Part shown: one piece after another, positions 26,326 through 35,549 of the stretch | How the letters are laid out: every line of letters begins with the position of its first letter | Position numbering within the stretch: position 1 is the first letter of the stretch | NCBI GenBank assembly: GCA_009692305.1 | Contig: SHZK01000009.1 | Coordinates: 30,925 to 94,924 of the forward strand | DNA length: 64,000 nt | Source of the DNA: Gammaproteobacteria bacterium | GTDB taxonomy: Bacteria; Pseudomonadota; Gammaproteobacteria; Pseudomonadales; Pseudohongiellaceae | Reading direction: 5' to 3' | The notes under the pieces: model-generated | Seen by the model: the letters and a program-made list of their open reading frames with translations, nothing else | Database searches by the model: none | What the model was told of the DNA's origin: nothing | Translations under genes and position numbers: made by a program

Positions 26326-27663
26326 ATGACTGATTCGAAAATAACCATGCGACGGCTATCAAGCAGTGATGCAGATTTCAGCAAGAATCTGCACACGCTG
26401 CTGGATCGTGACATGTTGATTGCAGATGATGTAATGCATACAGTCTCGACAATTCTCCGTGATGTGCGTAAGCGGGGTGATCAGGCGGTCGTGGACTATA
26501 CAAATAAATTTGATGGTCGCAACGCGTGTTCTATGGCCGACCTGATAGTGACTCGAGATCAAATGGAGACGGCACTGCAGAAATTGCCGGGATCGCAACG
26601 CGCTGCACTGACCCATGCTGCCGAGCGTATTCGCAGCTATCACGAGAAGCAGAAGCAGGTGTCATGGCAATACACTGAAGCAGATGGTTCTGTATACGGG
26701 CAAAAGGTGAGTCCTTTGCAACGTGTGGGTATTTATGTGCCCGGTGGCAAGGCCAACTACCCTTCGTCGGCGCTGATGCTGGCGATACCGGCACAAGTCG
26801 CCGGTGTTACTGAGATAGTAGCTACCGTGCCCACTGCCCATACTGGGAACAGTGGACTGGTATTCGCCGCAGCCGCGCTGGCTGGAGTAACTCGCTTATA
26901 TACCATCGGTGGTGCCCAGGCTGTGGCTGCTATGGCCTATGGGACTGAATCCATTCCAAGAGTCGACAAGATTACCGGGCCTGGCAATATATATGTAACC
27001 GTTGCGAAGAAACTTGTGTTCGGCGAAGTGGGCATAGACATGATTGCGGGACCGTCTGAGCTGACAATTATTTGCGATGGAGATACGAATCCGGATTGGA
27101 TAGCGATGGATTTGTTTTCGCAGGCTGAGCACGACGAGCAGGCGCAATCGATCCTGATTTCAGCAGACGCTGCGTTTCTTAACAAAGTTGAAGAAAGTAT
27201 TCAAAAGTTGCTACCGACCATGGAGCGCAAGGCAATTATCAGTGCATCTTTGCGGAATCGCGGCATATTCATTCTTGTGAAGAATTTGCAGGAAGCAGCT
27301 GAAGTGAGCAATCAAATTGCTCCCGAACATCTGGAATTATCAGTGGCAGACCCAACTGCAATAGTTAACCAGATACACCATGCCGGAGCGATATTCCTGG
27401 GCCGCTATTCCGCAGAGGCGCTGGGAGATTATTGTGCAGGACCGAGTCATGTGTTGCCGACCTCAGGCACCGCGAGATTTTTCTCGGCGCTCGGAGTCTA
27501 TGATTTCCAAAAACGCAGCTCAATAATCTATAGTTCTGCAGCGGGTGCTGCCGTTCTTGCAAAAACTGCTGCAGAGCTTGCGCGCAACGAAGGGCTGCAA
27601 GCGCATGCCTTGTCTGCTGAATATCGCTTGGGTGAGATAGCGGCAGCACTCAAAGATCAATAA
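26326..27663 (+). CDS. hisD: HisD, histidinol dehydrogenase
   Basis: 445 residues. Zn-binding and catalytic segments are present: GIYVPGGKANYPSSALM, TKIGGAQAVAA-like IGGAQAVAAMAYG, DKITGPGNIYVTVAKKLVFG, MIAGPSELTIICD, SQAEHDEQAQSILIS and GDYCAGPSHVLPTSGTAR. It oxidises L-histidinol to histidine with two NAD+. In Pseudomonas hisC follows hisD here; instead the convergent degS overlaps the last 14 bp of hisD, so transcription of the two genes collides. Confidence 0.97.
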   Translation: MTDSKITMRRLSSSDADFSKNLHTLLDRDMLIADDVMHTVSTILRDVRKRGDQAVVDYTNKFDGRNACSMADLIVTRDQMETALQKLPGSQRAALTHAAERIRSYHEKQKQVSWQYTEADGSVYGQKVSPLQRVGIYVPGGKANYPSSALMLAIPAQVAGVTEIVATVPTAHTGNSGLVFAAAALAGVTRLYTIGGAQAVAAMAYGTESIPRVDKITGPGNIYVTVAKKLVFGEVGIDMIAGPSELTIICDGDTNPDWIAMDLFSQAEHDEQAQSILISADAAFLNKVEESIQKLLPTMERKAIISASLRNRGIFILVKNLQEAAEVSNQIAPEHLELSVADPTAIVNQIHHAGAIFLGRYSAEALGDYCAGPSHVLPTSGTARFFSALGVYDFQKRSSIIYSSAAGAAVLAKTAAELARNEGLQAHALSAEYRLGEIAAALKDQ

Positions 27664-28777
27664 CTATCGCCTGACCAAATCCAAGAGTGGTCGGCAAGGT
27701 GATTGCTTGACCTTCGCGATACACCTCGATTAATACCGTTTCACCAGGTTTCTTATTTCTCACTTCCAACATAATATTCTGTGCGTCGATACCTGACACA
27801 TTGCCTACTCTAGTGATGACATCGCCCGGTTTGATGCCGGCGCGCATAGCTGGACCGCCCTCATCAACTCGCTCTACCAACATACCGCGAATGTGATGCA
27901 CACCGAAAAATACCTGACTCGATTCCGAATTTAACGCTTCTCCAGTTACCACTCCGAGGTATCCCGAATTTGCTTCGATCGCCTGCTCTACCATGTCGCG
28001 CAAGATGCCAATAGCGGAATCAGTCGGTGTTGCAAATCCGATGCCTTCTGAAGTTCCGGATTCCGAAATAATTGACGAATTAATTCCGACCATTCTCCCA
28101 AGGCTGTCAATGAGTGCACCACCGGAATTGCCTGGATTTATCGCGGCGTCAGTTTGGATGCTGGATATCAAGCCTTCGTCATTCCTGCTCAAAGCACTAA
28201 CTATTCCCTGAGATACAGACTGCCCGATGTTTCTTGGATAACCAATCGCGAACACGATGTCACCTACTGCCAGATGCTGCGGGTCACTAGTCGGAATAGG
28301 GGGCAAGTTATCCATATTAATGTGTAACACTGCAAGATCGCTGGTTTCGTCCCAGGCTATGACAGTGGCAGGAGTCTTGCGACCATCATATAGAGTGACT
28401 TCTGTATCGAATGTGTCAAACAGGGTATCTACAACATGCAAATTGGTGAGTATGTAGCCGCGCGCATCGACTATGATCCCGGAGCCAAGACTCGGACGTT
28501 CTCCCAGGTACAGATTAAGCTGATCGTCTGCAGTTCGTTCCACCGATTCCACGTTGACGCGGGTGGCATTGATAGCTACCACGGACGGAGCTGCTTTTTT
28601 TATCGCTTCAGCATACGAGTCTGGAATGTCTTCTGCCACTGACGCCATCTGGTCGTTGCGCTCGAGTACCAATTGAATCTGCTGTAATTGCTGATACTGG
28701 AGATAGCCAATTCCTGCGAGAATGCCGCAGACTATCGGCCAGCTAACGACCTGCAGAATTGACTTGAAGCGGTTCAT
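27650..28777 (-). CDS. degS: DegS/AlgW-type periplasmic serine protease
   Basis: 375 residues: N-terminal membrane anchor (about residues 10-26), a trypsin-like domain with the triad H114 (TNLHVV), D147 (TSDLAVL) and S218 (NPGNSGGALI), and one PDZ domain (GMLVERVDEGGPAMRAGIKP). The single PDZ and N-terminal anchor separate it from DegP/DegQ. DegS senses misfolded outer-membrane porins through its PDZ and cuts the anti-sigma factor RseA (MucA) to free sigma-E. It is convergent with hisD and overlaps it by 14 bp. Confidence 0.95.
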   Translation of the reverse strand: MNRFKSILQVVSWPIVCGILAGIGYLQYQQLQQIQLVLERNDQMASVAEDIPDSYAEAIKKAAPSVVAINATRVNVESVERTADDQLNLYLGERPSLGSGIIVDARGYILTNLHVVDTLFDTFDTEVTLYDGRKTPATVIAWDETSDLAVLHINMDNLPPIPTSDPQHLAVGDIVFAIGYPRNIGQSVSQGIVSALSRNDEGLISSIQTDAAINPGNSGGALIDSLGRMVGINSSIISESGTSEGIGFATPTDSAIGILRDMVEQAIEANSGYLGVVTGEALNSESSQVFFGVHHIRGMLVERVDEGGPAMRAGIKPGDVITRVGNVSGIDAQNIMLEVRNKKPGETVLIEVYREGQAITLPTTLGFGQAIVIDL

Positions 28778-28886
28778 TCGAGATTTCCGGTATGTCCAAA
28801 ACGCCCGACTTCGGAGAAAGCCATCGACGCACCAATATACTGCCTTGTGATTCAGGAATCCAAATAATTCAGGGTTTCACAGCAGC

Positions 28887-30788
28887 CTAGATTATTTTTT
28901 CCGCGCGCATCAGTTTGATCACGGCATTCACACATTGATCGACGCCAAGTGCTGCGGTGTCGAGCTCCAGGTGCACGAATTCAGGTGGGCTATAAAGGAA
29001 CGATAGGCCCGGTATATCGGTGGAGTCTGAGCCTTCGGCCGCCGCATACAGACCACTGGGGTCGCGTTGAATGCACACTTCCAGAGGCGGATTTAAATAG
29101 ATGATGTAGCAGTTATCCTTGCCAATAACACTTACTGCATGTTCCTGTGAGTCGCGATTTGGCGCCACAAATGACGCGACGCAAATCAAGCCGGAATCAT
29201 TCAGGAAGCGTGCAATGTGTGCGCTGCGGCGCAAGTTTTCGGCGCGGCCTTCGGCGTCGTGGGGCAGATCCTTTGATATACCCAAGCGCATGGTCTTGCC
29301 GTCCAGTACAGTGCTGACACGTCCGTGGTCGAAAAGTTTGCGTTCGAGTCCGTGCGCCAGCGTGGATTTACCTGCGCCGGAAATACCGATAAACATAATT
29401 GTGGCTGGCTTCTGGCCATAGCGCGCAGCTCGTTCTTCTTTGGTAACGTGGATATTGCTTGCTGCAGGAATTTTGTCATGCCGCTGCTGTTCACAATCAA
29501 TCATTCCCGCTGCAACGGTAACATTGCTGAGTTGATCGATAATGATAAAGCTTCCCATAGCGCGATTCTCGCTATAAGCGTCGAAGCACACTATCTGGTC
29601 AAGATTGACCTCAACCAGACCAATTCCGTTTAGTTCCAGACTGGGAGCCGGTAGTCTGGTCAGGGTATTCACATCAATTCGGTTGCGGATTGCCGCGATA
29701 CGTCCGCCGACGATTTTGGTTCCAAGTTTGAAGTCGTAATGTTTTCCAGGCAATAAAGGATTCTCCGTCATCCATACAACGGTTGCATCGAAGTGATCGC
29801 GACATGTGGGTCCGTTATGGGAATGCGCAATTACATCGCCTCGACTGACATCGATTTCGTCTTCGAGCGTGAGTGTGACTGCCATTTCGGCGTGCGCAAG
29901 TTCCAATTCTTCATCAAAGGTCACGATGGACTTGATGCGACTGACCTTGTTGGAGGGGAGTGTGATTATTTCATCACCCTTGCGTACCACACCGGAGGCA
30001 ACTGTGCCGCAAAATCCGCGGAAATTCAGATTGGGCCGATTTACATATTGCACGGGAAACCTGAAGTCGACGTAGTTGCGATCGGCTGCGATCTCCACCG
30101 TCTCCAGTATCGGCATCAGAGCGGCACCGTCGTACCAGGGCATGCTGGTGCTGGGGTTGACTACATTGTCACCGTTGAGTGCTGAGATTGGAATAAAATG
30201 AAAATCTGCGGACGCCAGGTTTTTGCTGAATTGAATATAATCTGCTTTGATCGAATCAAACGTTGATTGACTGAAGTCAACGAGGTCCATCTTATTGATG
30301 GCGACAATGAGGTGTTTAATGCCAAGAAGCGACGCGATAAAGCTGTGTCTGCGAGTCTGGGTTTGCACGCCGTGTCTGGCATCGATAAGAATAATGGCAA
30401 GGTCACAGGTAGACGCTCCTGTGGCCATGTTGCGAGTGTATTGTTCGTGGCCAGGGGTGTCGGCAATAATGAATTTTCGGCGGGACGTAGAAAAATACCT
30501 GTAAGCCACGTCAATTGTAATACCTTGTTCACGTTCAGCCTGCAGACCGTCGACAAGTAGTGCGAGGTCCAGTTTTCCTCCGGTGGTGCCAGATTTAACG
30601 CTGTCTGCTGTTATGGCGGCGAGTTGATCTTCATAAATCATTTTCGAGTCGTGCAGTAAGCGCCCTATTAGTGTGCTCTTGCCGTCATCTACACTGCCAC
30701 ACGTAAGCAAACGCAATAACTCTTTGCGTTCGTGTTGTGCCAGATAGGCATTGATATCTGTGCTGATTAAGTCCGACTGATGCGACAT
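28887..30788 (-). CDS. cysNC: CysNC, fused sulfate adenylyltransferase GTPase subunit and APS kinase
   Basis: 633 residues. The N-terminal EF-Tu-like CysN has G1 [16 protein letters not shown]3 [12 protein letters not shown] and G4 NKMDLVD. The C-terminal APS kinase has Walker [15 protein letters not shown] from about residue 462. The usual DGDNxRxGL of APS kinases reads DGKTMRLGI, a variant I have seen in other CysNC fusions. With CysD it makes APS from sulfate and ATP with GTP hydrolysis, then PAPS. cysD lies 59 bp upstream; a 7-bp-stem hairpin sits in that gap. Confidence 0.96.
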   Translation of the reverse strand: MSHQSDLISTDINAYLAQHERKELLRLLTCGSVDDGKSTLIGRLLHDSKMIYEDQLAAITADSVKSGTTGGKLDLALLVDGLQAEREQGITIDVAYRYFSTSRRKFIIADTPGHEQYTRNMATGASTCDLAIILIDARHGVQTQTRRHSFIASLLGIKHLIVAINKMDLVDFSQSTFDSIKADYIQFSKNLASADFHFIPISALNGDNVVNPSTSMPWYDGAALMPILETVEIAADRNYVDFRFPVQYVNRPNLNFRGFCGTVASGVVRKGDEIITLPSNKVSRIKSIVTFDEELELAHAEMAVTLTLEDEIDVSRGDVIAHSHNGPTCRDHFDATVVWMTENPLLPGKHYDFKLGTKIVGGRIAAIRNRIDVNTLTRLPAPSLELNGIGLVEVNLDQIVCFDAYSENRAMGSFIIIDQLSNVTVAAGMIDCEQQRHDKIPAASNIHVTKEERAARYGQKPATIMFIGISGAGKSTLAHGLERKLFDHGRVSTVLDGKTMRLGISKDLPHDAEGRAENLRRSAHIARFLNDSGLICVASFVAPNRDSQEHAVSVIGKDNCYIIYLNPPLEVCIQRDPSGLYAAAEGSDSTDIPGLSFLYSPPEFVHLELDTAALGVDQCVNAVIKLMRAEKII

Positions 30789-30802
30789 GCAATGAATTCT
30801 CT

Positions 30803-30820
30803 AACCACTAAGGAGTGGTT
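30803..30820. promoter_or_regulatory. Inverted repeat between cysD and cysNC
   Basis: AACCACT-AAGG-AGTGGTT is a perfect 7-bp stem with a 4-nt loop, 15 bp before the cysNC start. There is no T run, so it is more likely an mRNA-stability or translation element than a terminator. Confidence 0.55.
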
Positions 30821-30847
30821 AATTTGCGCGATTGAATAATGCAACGC

Positions 30848-31756
30848 TTAAAAGTAGCCCTTGCGTTTCTTTTCTTCCATGGACCCGGATTTGTCAGAAT
30901 CTATTAATCTGCCTTGACGTTCAGAGCTGGTGGTCAAAAGCATTTCCTGAATAATTTCCGGTAGAGTGGTGGCAGATGATTCCACTGCTCCAGTCAGCGG
31001 ATAGCATCCAAGTGTTCTGAATCGAACCATCTTGGTTTCGATTTTTTGATTTTCAGCGATTGGCATTCTGCCATCATCTACCATTATATTGACACCATCG
31101 ATCATGACAATCGGTCGTGGTTTTGCGAAATAGAGCGGTACGATATCTATGTTGTTCAGGTAGATGTATTGCCATACATCCAATTCAGTCCAGTTGGATA
31201 GCGGAAACACCCTGATGCTTTCACCCTTGTTAACCCGGCCATTGTAGATATTCCACAATTCGGGTCGTTGATTCTTCGGATCCCAGACATGATTCCTGTC
31301 TCGAAATGAAAACACGCGTTCTTTCGCGCGGGATTTCTCTTCGTCGCGGCGAGCACCGCCAAATGCCGCATCAAACTTGTGCTTGTTGAGGGCCTGCTTG
31401 AGCGCCTGGGTCTTCATCACATCTGTATGCTTCTCGCTGCCATGGGTGAATGGATTTACTCCTGCTTTCACACCTTCCTCATTGATATGGACAATCAGCT
31501 CCAGCCCGAGCTTTTCAATTTGCCGGTCGCGAAACTGGATCATTTCCCGAAACTTCCATGTGGTATCCACATGCATGAGTGGGAATGGTGGCTTGCCCGG
31601 ATAAAACGCTTTCAGTGCCAGATGTAACATCACTGAAGAATCTTTCCCGATAGAATAGAGCATTACCGGCTTGTCAAATTCCGCTGCTACTTCACGAATA
31701 ATATGTATGCTTTCCGCTTCGAGTTGTTTAAGGTGAGTCAGGCTGTATTCGGACAT
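30848..31756 (-). CDS. cysD: CysD, sulfate adenylyltransferase small subunit
   Basis: 302 residues of the PP-loop ATP pyrophosphatase family. Motifs include [18 protein letters not shown], the [13 protein letters not shown] segment, [17 protein letters not shown] and the C-terminal KKRKGYF. It adenylates sulfate in complex with the CysN part of CysNC. zapG lies 69 bp upstream on the same strand; I see no firm promoter between them. Confidence 0.97.
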   Translation of the reverse strand: MSEYSLTHLKQLEAESIHIIREVAAEFDKPVMLYSIGKDSSVMLHLALKAFYPGKPPFPLMHVDTTWKFREMIQFRDRQIEKLGLELIVHINEEGVKAGVNPFTHGSEKHTDVMKTQALKQALNKHKFDAAFGGARRDEEKSRAKERVFSFRDRNHVWDPKNQRPELWNIYNGRVNKGESIRVFPLSNWTELDVWQYIYLNNIDIVPLYFAKPRPIVMIDGVNIMVDDGRMPIAENQKIETKMVRFRTLGCYPLTGAVESSATTLPEIIQEMLLTTSSERQGRLIDSDKSGSMEEKKRKGYF

Positions 31757-31825
31757 ATAGGCTTATATAGTTCAGGTAAAATCTGGTTGGATTCAGGTTT
31801 TAGGAATGATTGGAAATAGGCGGGA

Positions 31826-32296
31826 TTAATGCGTATGTGGAGCGGAGATATCTTCATCTGGCGCAGCTCGGGTCTTGTCGATACCAAAGTCTTCTGACAG
31901 TGCGCCTTTCTGCCCTGGCTTCTGCTTCGCTGCGTAATCCTTCGGAGGATTGAGACTTGCGACCGGGCCACTCTCATCGCCATCATTTTGGAATGCAGAT
32001 TCTGAGCGCGCCGGTAGTAATTTGCTGGCTACATCGTTGCTGCATAATTCCTGCGCACCACTGGCCAGATGTTGATACACCTCTTTATAACTTTCAGTCA
32101 TATGCTGGAAAAGCTCTGCCGTCATGCTGAAATGATCGCTCACATTATCGCGATAATTATTGTGTGTATCTTTCAAATCACGTATTTGGTTTTCCAGTTC
32201 CAGCACGCGCGCCGGGCTGGTGTTTAGCCTGCTGGCAAAAACCACGCCTATGATTATCCCTGCGACGAGACAGCCTATAGCGATTAACCAAATCAT
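31826..32296 (-). CDS. zapG: ZapG/YhcB, inner-membrane division-associated protein (DUF1043)
   Basis: 156 residues. One N-terminal membrane helix (IWLIAIGCLVAGIIIGVVFA) is followed by a coiled coil (ARVLELENQIRDLKDTHNNY) and YQHLASGAQELC, all typical of YhcB. The C-terminal third is a disordered acidic/Pro-rich tail. It is reported to link division and cell-envelope synthesis in E. coli. It diverges from zapE, the same pairing as yhcB-yhcM in E. coli. Confidence 0.9.
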   Translation of the reverse strand: MIWLIAIGCLVAGIIIGVVFASRLNTSPARVLELENQIRDLKDTHNNYRDNVSDHFSMTAELFQHMTESYKEVYQHLASGAQELCSNDVASKLLPARSESAFQNDGDESGPVASLNPPKDYAAKQKPGQKGALSEDFGIDKTRAAPDEDISAPHTH

Positions 32297-32445
32297 ACTC
32301 TCGCAATCCTCGATTTCTGCAGCGTTGAACTGATCATTGTGTGATGTGAACCGAACGGGCGTAAGTATACCTCAGTTAGCCGTTTTAACTGTAAAAAGTT
32401 GAATTGTAATGCCGCATGTTCTGGCTGCTATAAGCTCTTGAGATG

Positions 32446-32461
32446 GTTTCGCAAGCGAAAC
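32446..32461. promoter_or_regulatory. Perfect 16-bp inverted repeat between zapG and zapE
   Basis: GTTTCGC-AA-GCGAAAC; with a one-base bulge the arms extend to GATG/CATC. It is 52 bp upstream of the zapE start in the divergent intergenic region, a plausible operator for an unknown regulator. Confidence 0.5.
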
Positions 32462-32512
32462 ATCCCTAGAATGCGCAGGCTTTAGATCTATAATTTCGGT
32501 CTGGTCCTTTAC

Positions 32513-33625
32513 ATGAATCCCCTTCAGCGATACCAATCTGATCTAGACGCTGGCTTGATCACAGCCGATCCGGCGCAATTGGAAATAGTCAAACAACTGC
32601 AGTTGCTCTTTGCCAGATTGCGACCGCCCCATGCGCTGCCACGCAGTATATGGGGTCGCTTGGCGGACAGGTTTTACCGCAGACCATCACAAAAATCTGC
32701 AGTTGCAAAGGGTATATATCTCTGGGGAGGAGTTGGTAGAGGCAAAACCTATTTAATGGATATTCTGTGTGATTGCCTGTCTCCTGAAATACGCCTGCGA
32801 ACGCATTTCCATCGCTTCATGCAGGATGTGCATACCGAATTGCGGAAGTTGCAAGGACAATCGAACCCTTTGGAGCAGGTTGCTGAGAATTTATCCGCAC
32901 GCTACAGAGTCGTTTGCTTTGACGAATTCTTCGTACTTGATATAGCTGACGCAATGATCCTGGCGGGCCTGCTGGAGGCTCTATTCCGTCGGGGTGTGAT
33001 ACTGGTGACAACTTCCAATATTGCCCCAGCTGACTTGTATGAAAATGGGTTGCAAAGGGCACGATTCCTGCCAGCGATCGCCTTGCTCAAAGAGCACACG
33101 CAAGTGCTGCAAATCGCCGCTGGCGATGACTATCGATTGCGAACCTTGAGTAAGGCCACCCTCTATTATTATCCATGCGAGGCTTCGAACGAGACGCAAT
33201 TGGTCGCGAGTTTTCGACGCCTTGCTCCAGATCAGACTACTGTTCGGGAAAACCATGATATCGAGATTCTCAATCGCAAATTGCGTACGCGACTCTGCGG
33301 TGATGACGTCGTGTGGTTTCAATTTTCCGAACTCTGTGACGGTCCGCGCAGCGCCTATGACTATGTCGAAATCGCAAAACTATTCCATGCCCTGTTCTTG
33401 AGTGCGGTGCCCCAGCTTTCGGACCAGCAAAGCGAGCAGGTGCGACGCTTCATCATGCTCGTGGATGTACTCTATGATCGTCGGGTAAAGTTGATTATTG
33501 CTGCAGCAGTGCCATTACCAGATCTATATAAAGGCGCGCTTCTGGCGTTTGAATTTGAACGCACTCGCTCGCGGCTCATCGAGATGCAATCCTATGAGTA
33601 TCTGGGTTATGAGCATCGAGCCTGA
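32513..33625 (+). CDS. zapE: ZapE, AFG1-like cell-division ATPase
   Basis: 370 residues. Walker A is YLWGGVGRGKTYLMDILCD, Walker B CFDEFFVLDIADAMIL, and the AFG1 family signatures THFHRFMQDVH and TTSNIAPADLYENGLQR are present. ZapE is reported to bind FtsZ and destabilise Z-rings in E. coli, mostly under low oxygen or heat. The mitochondrial homologue acts in protein quality control. It diverges from zapG and precedes the rplM operon by 209 bp. Confidence 0.95.
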   Translation: MNPLQRYQSDLDAGLITADPAQLEIVKQLQLLFARLRPPHALPRSIWGRLADRFYRRPSQKSAVAKGIYLWGGVGRGKTYLMDILCDCLSPEIRLRTHFHRFMQDVHTELRKLQGQSNPLEQVAENLSARYRVVCFDEFFVLDIADAMILAGLLEALFRRGVILVTTSNIAPADLYENGLQRARFLPAIALLKEHTQVLQIAAGDDYRLRTLSKATLYYYPCEASNETQLVASFRRLAPDQTTVRENHDIEILNRKLRTRLCGDDVVWFQFSELCDGPRSAYDYVEIAKLFHALFLSAVPQLSDQQSEQVRRFIMLVDVLYDRRVKLIIAAAVPLPDLYKGALLAFEFERTRSRLIEMQSYEYLGYEHRA

Positions 33626-33771
33626 AGCATGCCCAGCGTGTCATGGATACTTCTGGGTAGGCTGAGGTATTCTCCGAATTTACAGCGGGTTACCGCTTGC
33701 CTCGTGCCTCAAGCAGCCGAACTACGCCACCTCAAGTGTTGCGGGAATACAGAAAATTGTAGAAATGTGGC

Positions 33772-33800
33772 TTGAATGTTAGGTTTTGCTTCGGTAGTAT
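33772..33800 (+). promoter_or_regulatory. Sigma-70 promoter for rplM-rpsI
   Basis: TTGAAT (33772-33777), 17-bp spacer, TAGTAT (33795-33800), about 34 bp before the rplM ATG. Confidence 0.7.
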
Positions 33801-33834
33801 TCGCGCTCCCTAAGTAAAGCCCAAAATACGACCA

Positions 33835-34263
33835 ATGAAGACATATAGTGCCAAACCAAACGAAGTAAGCCAGCACTGGTTGCTGATTGATGCAGAAGGA
33901 CTCATCTTGGGCCGCATGGCGACTGCTATTGCAGCTCGACTACGCGGAAAGCATAAGGCCGAATATACGCCTCACGTAGATACCGGGGACTATATCGTCG
34001 TTATCAATGCAGACAAGGTCAAAGTTACTGGCAAAAAGACGACTGACAAGATGTACTACTCTCACTCCGCGTTTCCAGGTGGACTGAAAACTATATCTTT
34101 CGAGAAATTGCTGGATAAAGCGCCGGAAAAAGTCATTCAGCTGGCTGTTAAAGGTATGCTGCCCAGAACTCCATTGGGACGCGCAATGTTCAGAAAGCTT
34201 AAGATTTATGCGGGAACTGACCACCCACACAGTGCGCAGCAACCGGTAAAAATTCAATTATAG
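33835..34263 (+). CDS. rplM: Ribosomal protein L13
   Basis: 142 residues, exactly the E. coli length. [48 protein letters not shown], and [19 protein letters not shown] are diagnostic. L13 is an early assembly protein of the 50S subunit. In E. coli it also represses its own operon. rpsI follows after 19 bp. Confidence 0.99.
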   Translation: MKTYSAKPNEVSQHWLLIDAEGLILGRMATAIAARLRGKHKAEYTPHVDTGDYIVVINADKVKVTGKKTTDKMYYSHSAFPGGLKTISFEKLLDKAPEKVIQLAVKGMLPRTPLGRAMFRKLKIYAGTDHPHSAQQPVKIQL

Positions 34264-34282
34264 AAGAGGTTTGCTTAGTTCA

Positions 34283-34675
34283 ATGGCAACGAATCAATAC
34301 TATGGCACTGGCCGCCGCAAAACATCCACCGCCAGAGTCTACCTGACCAGCGGTAGCGGCAATATCACGATTAATAGCCGCACATTGGACGGTTATTTCG
34401 GACGCGAAGTGGCGCGCATGATCGTCAAGCAGCCTCTGGAGCTTGTCGATATGGTCACTAAATTCGACGTAAATGTATCAGTGCGTGGTGGTGGTAGTTT
34501 CGGTCAGGCGGGAGCCATTCGGCACGGAATTACACGAGCGTTAATGGATTATGACATCGAGTTGAAACCGACTCTGCGTAAAGCTGGTTTCGTAACCCGC
34601 GACGCACGTGAAGTGGAGCGCAAGAAAGTGGGTCTGCGTAAAGCTCGCAAGAGACCACAGTTCTCCAAACGTTAA
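34283..34675 (+). CDS. rpsI: Ribosomal protein S9
   Basis: 130 residues from the ATG at 34283 ([21 protein letters not shown]). An in-frame TTG at 34271 would add four residues but is unlike the family. The C-terminal tail [12 protein letters not shown], which reaches the ribosomal P site, is intact. A terminator follows about 20 bp after the stop. Confidence 0.99.
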   Translation: MATNQYYGTGRRKTSTARVYLTSGSGNITINSRTLDGYFGREVARMIVKQPLELVDMVTKFDVNVSVRGGGSFGQAGAIRHGITRALMDYDIELKPTLRKAGFVTRDAREVERKKVGLRKARKRPQFSKR

Positions 34676-34695
34676 GCTGGTTTTGCAGCGCAAAG

Positions 34696-34732
34696 AAACG
34701 CCGCCCCATTTCAGGAGTGTGGCGTTTTTTTT
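34696..34732 (+). terminator. Rho-independent terminator after rpsI
   Basis: AAACGCC (34696-34702) pairs with GGCGTTT (34721-34727), followed by a run of T to 34732. Confidence 0.85.
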
Positions 34733-34798
34733 GTCTGGAAAATTTAATATTTTCTATTGCTATCAATAAGATACAGCACATTTGAGGTCTGTTGAGAC

Positions 34799-34827
34799 TT
34801 GATAAAAAGTGCGAAATTGACTACTAT
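34799..34827 (+). promoter_or_regulatory. Sigma-70 promoter for the petA-petBC-ssp genes
   Basis: TTGATA (34799-34804), 17-bp spacer, TACTAT (34822-34827). It leaves a leader of about 110 nt before petA. Confidence 0.65.
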
Positions 34828-34946
34828 TCACGCGTTTTGCTGACCTACTTCAGGATTATTCACCCCAATCCACATATTTTCAGCAATTCCCGCCAAAGGG
34901 TGGTCTTTGCAATTGCAATTAGCGAGCTCTCAAGGAGAAAAAAGCG

Positions 34947-35549
34947 GTGACTGACGACAGTGCGAATGCTGGCCGTAGACGGTTTCTAGTGGGTTCAACT
35001 TCGGTGGTTGGCGTGGCCGGAGTGATCGGGGCAGCTGTCCCATTCGTTGGCTCCTGGAGCCCGAGCGCTAAGGCGCGTGCAGCCGGTGCGCCGGTACGGA
35101 TCGATATCAGTCTTTTACAAGATGGAGAGATATTGGGCCCTATACCTGCCTGGAGGGGACGCCCCATTTTTATCGTCAAACGCAATACTGAGGCGTTGAC
35201 TGCGCTTAATGAAGATCCTGCGCGACTTACCGATCCTGACTCCGAAGAGCCGGAGCAACCGGCTTATGCGCAAAATGAATATCGTTCACGACGACCTGAA
35301 ATTCTGGTGTTGGTTGGTTTGTGCCCGCATCTGTTTTGCTCCCCAACCCCACATATTGAATTACGTCCGCAGCCATTCGATGCCGAATGGCGTGGTGGAT
35401 TCTTCTGTCCGTGCCATGGTTCGCGCTTTGATCTGGCTGGGCGCGTTTATAGTGGTTCTCCTTCTTCCCGCAACATGCAGGTTCCGCCGCACGCCTTTGA
35501 GACGGACGATGTGTTGGTGATAGGCATTGATGAGGAGACTGCTGCATGA
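34947..35549 (+). CDS. petA: PetA, Rieske iron-sulfur subunit of the cytochrome bc1 complex
   Basis: 200 residues from a GTG at 34947, with AAGGAG about 10 bp upstream. A twin-arginine-type signal anchor (GRRRFLVGSTSVVGVAGVIG) opens the protein. The [2Fe-2S] ligands are in CPHLFC and CPCHGSRFD. The first box is normally CTHLGC, so the residues after the first Cys and before the second differ. PetA takes electrons from ubiquinol and passes them to cytochrome c1. Its stop overlaps the petBC start by 4 bp. Confidence 0.96.
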   Translation: MTDDSANAGRRRFLVGSTSVVGVAGVIGAAVPFVGSWSPSAKARAAGAPVRIDISLLQDGEILGPIPAWRGRPIFIVKRNTEALTALNEDPARLTDPDSEEPEQPAYAQNEYRSRRPEILVLVGLCPHLFCSPTPHIELRPQPFDAEWRGGFFCPCHGSRFDLAGRVYSGSPSSRNMQVPPHAFETDDVLVIGIDEETAA

